In this document: positions 7,036 through 11,535 of the stretch, one piece after another
How the letters are laid out: each line of letters starts with the position of its first letter
Numbering within the stretch: the first letter of the stretch is position 1
Assembly: GCA_028289505.1 (NCBI GenBank)
Contig: JANQPK010000287.1
Coordinates: 1-11,535 of the forward strand
Length of the DNA stretch: 11,535 bases
Direction of reading: 5' to 3'
From: Cyclobacteriaceae bacterium
GTDB lineage: Bacteria; Bacteroidota; Bacteroidia; Cytophagales; Cyclobacteriaceae
Program-made: the position numbers and the translations under genes
The notes under the pieces: model-generated
The model's input: only the letters and a program-made list of their open reading frames with translations
The model's database searches: none
Told to the model about the DNA's origin: nothing

Positions 7036-7058
7036 CTCAATGCTGTTCAGCAATTGAG
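7036..7058 (+). promoter_or_regulatory. Stem-loop at the predicted 5' end of the rho transcript
   Basis: The arm CTCAATGCT (7036-7044) pairs with AGC plus ATTGAG (7049-7051 and 7053-7058), with one bulged A at 7052 and a GTTC loop: nine base pairs in all. The hairpin begins within a few bases of the transcription start predicted from the -7 box, so it would sit at or near the 5' end of the mRNA. Protection from decay or a regulatory switch are both possible; neither is shown. Confidence 0.45.
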
Positions 7059-7139
7059 GTCATATCTGGATTATTATTTCAATCTGATTAATTATTCATA
7101 GTATCTAGAAAACTTTAATACTGATATTTCCAACCCAAT

Positions 7140-7158
7140 AGGATTAAATCCTTTTTTT
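7140..7158 (+). terminator. Terminator-like hairpin directly before the rho start codon
   Basis: AGGATTAAATCCT (7140-7152) is a perfect inverted repeat that can fold as a 5-bp stem with a TAA loop. It runs straight into seven T residues (7152-7158), and the rho ATG follows at 7163. The form is that of an intrinsic terminator, but the stem is short and weak. In the leader it might act as an attenuator, or as a hairpin that limits ribosome access. The GGATT at 7068-7072 repeats the left arm and could pair with AATCC (7147-7151) instead, an alternative fold. Confidence 0.35.
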
Positions 7159-7162
7159 ATTT

Positions 7163-8716
7163 ATGTACAATATTGATGAATTGAACGTGCGGCTTCTTTC
7201 CGAGCTGAAAGAAATTGCCGAAGAGATGGGCGTAAAAAATTTTAAAAAACTCGCAAAAAAGGACCTTATCTATAAGATCCTGGATCAACAGGCCATCACT
7301 CCTGAAAACGACCTGCCTGAAAAGAAACCAGTTGAAAATCAAAGCGAATCAAAACCTGCGAAGTCTGCAATACCAAAAAGGGAGAACGTTACCAAGAAGG
7401 AAGAGCCAGCACAATCGGATGGTGAGATACTGGATTCGTTCAATGTAAAAATGGAAAGCCCGGCAAACCTGGAATCCCCTGCCAAAACTGCACAATCGGC
7501 TGGAGAACGAGGAGGGCGAAGAGATAAGCCTCATAAAGATCGCGATCAGTCTCACAGGGAAAAGAAAGAGCAGAAACACAAAAAGAACAATATCAAAGAT
7601 TTTGATGGGCTTATTGTCAATGAGGGTGTATTAGAGATCATGCAAGATGGCTATGGCTTTCTAAGGTCTTCTGATTACAACTATCTCAGCAGCCCGGATG
7701 ATATCTATGTTAGCCCATCACAAATTAAGCTCTTCGGATTGAAGACCGGTGATTCGGTAAAAGGCCAAATCAGGCCTCCGAAAGAAGGAGAAAAATACTT
7801 TGCACTATTAAGGGTTGAAACTGTCAATGGTAAAACCACTGATGAGATTAGAGATCGTGTTCCTTTCGAATATTTGACACCACTTTTCCCCGACGAGCGA
7901 CTGAAGCTCAGCACCAAACCTGGAGAGTTTTCTACCCGTTTGTTGGACCTATTTGCACCGATTGGGAAAGGTCAGCGGGGTATGATAGTGGCTCAGCCCA
8001 AAACTGGAAAAACGGTCTTGCTTAAGCAAATTGCCAATGCCATTGCTAAGAATCACCCTGAATGTTATTTGATCATACTGCTAATCGATGAGCGACCGGA
8101 AGAAGTAACGGACATGGCACGCAGTGTAAATGCTGAAGTCATTTCCTCTACTTTTGATGAGCAGGCGGAAAGACATGTAAAGGTGTCAAACCTCATACTG
8201 GAAAAAGCAAAGCGTATGGTGGAGTGTGGACACGATGTGGTAATCCTGTTAGACTCAATCACCCGCTTAGCACGTGCATATAACACGGTAGTACCATCTT
8301 CTGGAAAGATCTTATCTGGTGGAGTTGATGCCAATGCTTTGCATAAGCCTAAAAGATTTTTCGGTGCTGCCAGAAATGTTGAAAATGGAGGATCCTTAAC
8401 CATAATTGCTACTGCCTTGATTGAAACCGGATCCAAAATGGATGAAGTTATTTTTGAAGAATTCAAAGGTACCGGTAATATGGAACTTCAATTGGATCGC
8501 AAGTTATCGAACAAGCGTGTTTACCCTGCTATTGATGTTCCTGCATCCGGTACCAGGCGCGAGGATCTGTTACTAGACAAAGAAACATTGAACCGTGTAT
8601 GGATTTTGAGGAAATTTATGGCCGATATGAATTCCAGTGAAGCCATCGAGTTCCTATTGGATCGCATGAAAGGAACCCAAAGCAACGAGGAGTTTCTGAT
8701 CTCAATGAACGATTAG
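7163..8716 (+). CDS. rho: Transcription termination factor Rho with long charged N-terminal insertion
   Basis: Hexameric RNA-dependent ATPase that releases RNA polymerase from untranslated transcripts. It has 517 residues against about 420 in Escherichia coli. Domains in order: Rho N-terminal helical domain (1-43, LSELKEIAEEMGVKNFKKL); a low-complexity, Lys/Glu/Arg-rich insertion (about 46-143); the RNA-binding cold-shock-like domain (about 147-225) with the RNP1-type motif GYGFLRS (163-169); and the RecA-type motor. The motor shows Walker A AQPKTGKT (277-284), Walker B VVILLD (359-364), the Q-loop region LSGGVDANALHKPKRFF (384-400), FGAARN and the R-loop GTGNMELQLDR (436-446). All catalytic motifs are intact. 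The start at 7163 is fixed by the N-terminal domain. It is alone on its strand, with its own promoter and structured leader, and its stop overlaps the convergent dehydrogenase stop by 4 bp. Confidence 0.98.
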   Translation: MYNIDELNVRLLSELKEIAEEMGVKNFKKLAKKDLIYKILDQQAITPENDLPEKKPVENQSESKPAKSAIPKRENVTKKEEPAQSDGEILDSFNVKMESPANLESPAKTAQSAGERGGRRDKPHKDRDQSHREKKEQKHKKNNIKDFDGLIVNEGVLEIMQDGYGFLRSSDYNYLSSPDDIYVSPSQIKLFGLKTGDSVKGQIRPPKEGEKYFALLRVETVNGKTTDEIRDRVPFEYLTPLFPDERLKLSTKPGEFSTRLLDLFAPIGKGQRGMIVAQPKTGKTVLLKQIANAIAKNHPECYLIILLIDERPEEVTDMARSVNAEVISSTFDEQAERHVKVSNLILEKAKRMVECGHDVVILLDSITRLARAYNTVVPSSGKILSGGVDANALHKPKRFFGAARNVENGGSLTIIATALIETGSKMDEVIFEEFKGTGNMELQLDRKLSNKRVYPAIDVPASGTRREDLLLDKETLNRVWILRKFMADMNSSEAIEFLLDRMKGTQSNEEFLISMND

Positions 8717-9927
8717 TCTGAATCCACAAAATCCTGCAAGTAAGCAAAGTTTTTGGTGAGAGTGCCATCCTGGGTAATAGTAGCCCTGGCTATGATGTCA
8801 TCTGAATTGGTGGATACCAAGCTTGGAAGTACGTTTTGTATAAAGTCAATCCCGAAGTCCAAACTAGCGTCTCTAGGTAGTTCACCTGGTAAATTATCAA
8901 TAGACATAACCGTGATATTGGCTTCATCAGTAAGCGGCTGCTCAATTATGTCTTCACTGGCATTATAATCATACAGGGGTTCCTCAATGGATGAGGCTCT
9001 TTTAGTTGAGGGGATAGACCCCTCGATATCACAGGTAATATCTCCGATAACTTTAATTTTAAAGTCCGGTTTCAAAGCATCCTGTGGGGTGAATAATACC
9101 GGCGCCCTGGAATCCCAAAAAGCACCTGCAATTAATAGATCTGCCTGACCTGCAAATGGGAGGAAATTGCCTTGATAATTATCAGGGTGATCGAAAAAAT
9201 CATGACGGTTGAAAGTCTTACCCTCTTTGTGCTGGTGATAATCTCTGGCATTCAGTTGTACAAAGACCGGACCTTGATAATCATGATCTAAAAACTGAGC
9301 CGGTGAAACCTGCCTAATTCCCAACCCTATCAATACTTCCATGGCCCCTTTTGCCACTCTACCCCCGCCTGTCAGTACAATTTTGATTGGGGGTAGCGAC
9401 ACTTTGGAATACTGCGACTTGAGTTCATCCAGGTCGAAACAGTCCTTTGCTCTTTTCAAATCGTACAATCTGTATCTTTGGCCGTATGCCCAAATAGTGT
9501 TATACGCTCCCACTAAACCCGCATACCTGCCAAAGGCAAGAAGACGATTACCCGTATCATTGGTGAGGCATTCATAATCCACTAAAGTGATTTTTTTGGC
9601 CAATATAGCCTTTAACAACTCCCGGTTGTACTCCTGCTTTTTGATGGTGTGTGAAAAGAAAAAGTAGGTCTTTTGGGGTATCAATTGATCTATTGGTACT
9701 TCCTTAACCCCCATCAGCAGGTCACAATGGGAAACATCATCTACTACAGGTACTCCTAAATCGGCATATTCCTGATCGGTGTAAGCGCGATGTGCACTGG
9801 ACTGGCACACAATTTCCAGCTTTGGGATGGACTGGTTGATATATTGTGCTGAGACTGGGGCCAGGGGAACTCTCCTATCTAAAGGGACCTTATCCTCTCG
9901 AATAAGACCAATGCGTAACTTACTCAT
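8713..9927 (-). CDS. NAD(P)-dependent oxidoreductase of the alanine dehydrogenase/transhydrogenase fold, saccharopine dehydrogenase (LYS1/LKR)-like
   Basis: The 404 residues carry an AlaDH/PNT-type N domain (about 1-135) and a Rossmann domain with VLTGGGRVAKGAMEVL (184-199). Features point to the lysine-forming saccharopine dehydrogenase / lysine-ketoglutarate reductase branch rather than true alanine dehydrogenase. These are K75 in GVKEVP and H93 in FFFSHT, which match the catalytic Lys/His pair of LYS1; DITCDIEGSIPSTKRASSIE (297-316), close to the DISxDxxGSIE motif; and MSIDNLPGELPRDAS (341-355), close to the SIDNLPxxLPxEA motif of that family. R19 in RRVPLAP fits the substrate site. The physiological reaction cannot be fixed from sequence; databases may call this simply alanine dehydrogenase. 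The ATG overlaps the stop of the 83-residue gene (ATGA), so it is the last gene of the gltX operon. Confidence 0.82.
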   Translation of the reverse strand: MSKLRIGLIREDKVPLDRRVPLAPVSAQYINQSIPKLEIVCQSSAHRAYTDQEYADLGVPVVDDVSHCDLLMGVKEVPIDQLIPQKTYFFFSHTIKKQEYNRELLKAILAKKITLVDYECLTNDTGNRLLAFGRYAGLVGAYNTIWAYGQRYRLYDLKRAKDCFDLDELKSQYSKVSLPPIKIVLTGGGRVAKGAMEVLIGLGIRQVSPAQFLDHDYQGPVFVQLNARDYHQHKEGKTFNRHDFFDHPDNYQGNFLPFAGQADLLIAGAFWDSRAPVLFTPQDALKPDFKIKVIGDITCDIEGSIPSTKRASSIEEPLYDYNASEDIIEQPLTDEANITVMSIDNLPGELPRDASLDFGIDFIQNVLPSLVSTNSDDIIARATITQDGTLTKNFAYLQDFVDSD

Positions 9928-10175
9928 GAATCTTCTCCCTTATCCTCCTGATCTGGTGATTCCGAATCTTGCCTATCCTTACTGGACTGGGGTTTATTTT
10001 TTAGATGCCGAAGCTTTTTATCATCTACTTCCCGATTGAGAAATTCATTGATCTTATTGATGTCGTAATTGGTTTTTATCTCGCCAAACGCATCAATTTC
10101 GATGTCGAATCCCTCCAACTCCTTGTTCACCTTTGGTTTGCCTTTTACATTTTTATTAGATCTTTTCTTGGTCAT
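9924..10175 (-). CDS. Small highly charged hypothetical protein between gltX and the dehydrogenase
   Basis: I do not recognise a named family for these 83 residues. The N terminus is very basic (MTKKRSNKNVKGKPKVNK), the middle is the only part that looks folded (FDIEIDAFGEIKTNYDINKI, then NEFLNREVDDKKLRHL), and the C terminus is an acidic, serine-rich tail (SESPDQEDKGEDS). There is no signal peptide or membrane helix. Its start overlaps the gltX stop and its stop overlaps the dehydrogenase start, each as ATGA, which strongly supports translation. The charge pattern suggests a nucleic-acid- or protein-binding accessory factor, but that is inference. Confidence 0.82.
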   Translation of the reverse strand: MTKKRSNKNVKGKPKVNKELEGFDIEIDAFGEIKTNYDINKINEFLNREVDDKKLRHLKNKPQSSKDRQDSESPDQEDKGEDS

Positions 10176-11535
10176 GCGTTATCGGTAATGACGTTTTTTG
10201 AAAGCGTATCTATGGAGACCTGTAATCTACGGGTGGTCTCCTCTTTGCCTAGAATCTCCATAATCTGCATAATATCAGGGCCCTTACTTAAACCGGTAAG
10301 CGCCAATCTCAATCCAGGCATAACCTTCCCAAATCCCCACTCCACTTGCTCCAGTTGCTGGGACAAAAGATTTCTAGCGGTATCCGCATCCCAAACATCT
10401 GCAGATCCAATAGCTTGGCTATAATGATTAAGAACTTCAGCTACTTGAGGATTCCATTTTTTTCGAACAATCTGTTGATCAAAATCCGTAGGGCTCTCGA
10501 AGAATACTTTACCATGTTCCCATAGGTCGACGGGATAAACAATCCTATCTTTAATCAGCCCCAAAACTTTGGTGATTTTATCTTCAGAAGCTGATAATCC
10601 GTTTTGAGCCAAGTACTTATTCAAGTATTCACTCAATTCCTCCAGGGGCTTTTTCCTAAGATAATGTTGATTGAACCACTGGGCCTTTCCAATATCGAAC
10701 TTGGCTCCAGATTTAACAATCCGATCCAAACTAAAGGCCTGCTCCAATTCTTCCAGGGAAAAGAGCTCCTGGTCGCTTCCGGGATTCCAGCCTAACATTG
10801 CCAGAAAGTTGATCATGGATTCGGCGAGATAGCCTTGCTCTTTAAAGCCCAAATTCGTAACTCCCGCCTCATCTGTCCAATTGACTGGAAATATGGGAAA
10901 CCCGTGCTTATCAGCGTCTCTTTTGCTTAGCTTTCCATTGCCATCAGGTTTCAATATCAATGGTAAATGAGCAAATTCTGGCATGGAATCTTCCCAGTTC
11001 AGAAATCGATACAGTAGCACGTGTAAGGGTGCGGAGGGCAGCCATTCCTCACCCCTGATAACATGAGTGATTTTCATGAGATGATCGTCTACCACATTGG
11101 CCAGGTGATAGGTAGGAAAGCCACCAGATTTAAGAATCACCTTGTCATCCAAGGTTGAACTGTGAATCTTAACCCAACCCCTTATGCGATCCTCAAACCT
11201 AATCACTTCTTTAGGGGGCACTTTCAACCTAATCACGTAGGGTGCTCCCGCCTTCATTAAATCTTCTACCTCCGATTGAGGCAGGGTTAGAGAATTCCGC
11301 ATGGAAACCCGGGTGATGGAATTATATTGCTGATTCGATACCTTGGCTGCCTTTAAACGATCTCGCATAGCCTGCAACTCCTCCGGACTATCAAAAGCAT
11401 AATAAGCCTTGTCATCCTCCACCAATTGCTTGGCATAGTTTTGATAAATATCAACTCGCTCACTTTGTCGATAGGGTGCAAAATCTCCCCCATGGCGCGG
11501 GCTTTCGTCAGGTTCTATGCCTAGCCAGTCTAAAG
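10172..11535 (-). CDS. gltX: Glutamyl-tRNA synthetase (partial, 5' end outside window)
   Basis: Class I synthetase that charges tRNA-Glu. The reading frame is open to the right edge: 453 residues are visible, so perhaps the first 50 are missing, including the HIGH motif. The visible part begins LDWLGIEPDESPRHGGDFAP and YRQSERVDIYQNYAKQL, the usual GluRS order. It continues with the zinc-region equivalent KAYYAFDSPEELQ, which has no cysteines and so no zinc site, then YHLANVVDDHLMKITHVIRG and the KMSKS-class motif KLSKR (10919-10933). The anticodon-binding helical domains follow to the end (WGFGKVMPGLRLALTG). An internal TTG at 11423-11425 could be mistaken for a start; homology continues upstream through it. 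It is the first visible gene of a three-gene unit and its stop forms an ATGA overlap with the next gene. Confidence 0.97.
   Translation of the reverse strand, partial: LDWLGIEPDESPRHGGDFAPYRQSERVDIYQNYAKQLVEDDKAYYAFDSPEELQAMRDRLKAAKVSNQQYNSITRVSMRNSLTLPQSEVEDLMKAGAPYVIRLKVPPKEVIRFEDRIRGWVKIHSSTLDDKVILKSGGFPTYHLANVVDDHLMKITHVIRGEEWLPSAPLHVLLYRFLNWEDSMPEFAHLPLILKPDGNGKLSKRDADKHGFPIFPVNWTDEAGVTNLGFKEQGYLAESMINFLAMLGWNPGSDQELFSLEELEQAFSLDRIVKSGAKFDIGKAQWFNQHYLRKKPLEELSEYLNKYLAQNGLSASEDKITKVLGLIKDRIVYPVDLWEHGKVFFESPTDFDQQIVRKKWNPQVAEVLNHYSQAIGSADVWDADTARNLLSQQLEQVEWGFGKVMPGLRLALTGLSKGPDIMQIMEILGKEETTRRLQVSIDTLSKNVITDNA

Noticed and set aside
8065..8466. 133-codon open frame on the minus strand
   Set aside because: It is antisense to the most conserved motor part of rho, with no recognisable domain.
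10005..10424. 139-codon open frame on the plus strand
   Set aside because: It is antisense to the gltX 3' end and the 83-residue gene, both supported by ATGA coupling and, for gltX, homology.
11423..11425. TTG (or the following GTG) as the real start of gltX
   Set aside because: Glutamyl-tRNA synthetase homology continues upstream in frame to the window edge (GGDFAPYRQSERVDIY), so the gene is cut by the window rather than starting here.
1..11535. tRNA or rRNA genes, CRISPR arrays, insertion sequences, phage or attachment sites
   Set aside because: I saw no repeated spacer pattern, transposase or integrase motif, or tRNA-like cloverleaf on reading both strands; spacers between genes are short and mostly accounted for.

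Overview
The window looks like chromosomal DNA from a member of the Bacteroidota, probably a marine or soil Cytophagia/Flavobacteriia-type organism; I cannot name a genus. The reasons are an Oar-like TonB-dependent receptor with an N-terminal carboxypeptidase-regulatory domain, a Rho factor with the long charged insertion common in this phylum, little sign of Shine-Dalgarno sequences before the genes, a match to the phylum's -7 box (TAnnTTTG) ahead of rho, and an HD domain fused to a Pycsar-type membrane domain, an arrangement I associate with this phylum.

Layout. 1-1402 (minus): 5' part of a TonB-dependent receptor gene that runs off the left edge. 1403-1788: a 386-base divergent intergenic region with an 18-bp palindrome and short phased repeats. 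1789-2298 (plus): an unrecognised 169-residue protein, followed by a short ssb (2378-2746). 2866-3765 (minus): a lipoprotein with an SdiA-regulated-like beta-propeller. Divergent from it, 3881-5131 (plus) encodes an HD phosphohydrolase domain joined to a three-helix PycTM-like membrane domain; this is the most unusual gene here. It overlaps by 11 bp, tail to tail, with a spermidine/spermine acetyltransferase-like gene (5121-5600, minus), which sits one base behind serS (5602-6879, minus). 6880-7162 is the serS/rho divergent region, with a good rho promoter and a structured rho leader. rho (7163-8716, plus) overlaps by 4 bp with the end of a minus-strand operon in the order gltX (5' end outside the window), an 83-residue charged protein and a saccharopine/alanine dehydrogenase-family oxidoreductase, joined by two ATGA stop/start overlaps.

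How the genes work together. Most are core information-processing genes: seryl- and glutamyl-tRNA synthetases, the Rho terminator and a single-stranded DNA-binding protein. Between them lie envelope genes (receptor, lipoprotein) and small-molecule enzymes. The HD-PycTM protein resembles the effector half of a cyclic-nucleotide antiphage system, but no cyclase gene is visible near it, so any defence role is inference. I see no tRNA or rRNA genes, insertion sequences, CRISPR arrays or phage genes. Packing is tight, with two convergent stop-codon overlaps and no convincing intrinsic terminator between convergent genes.
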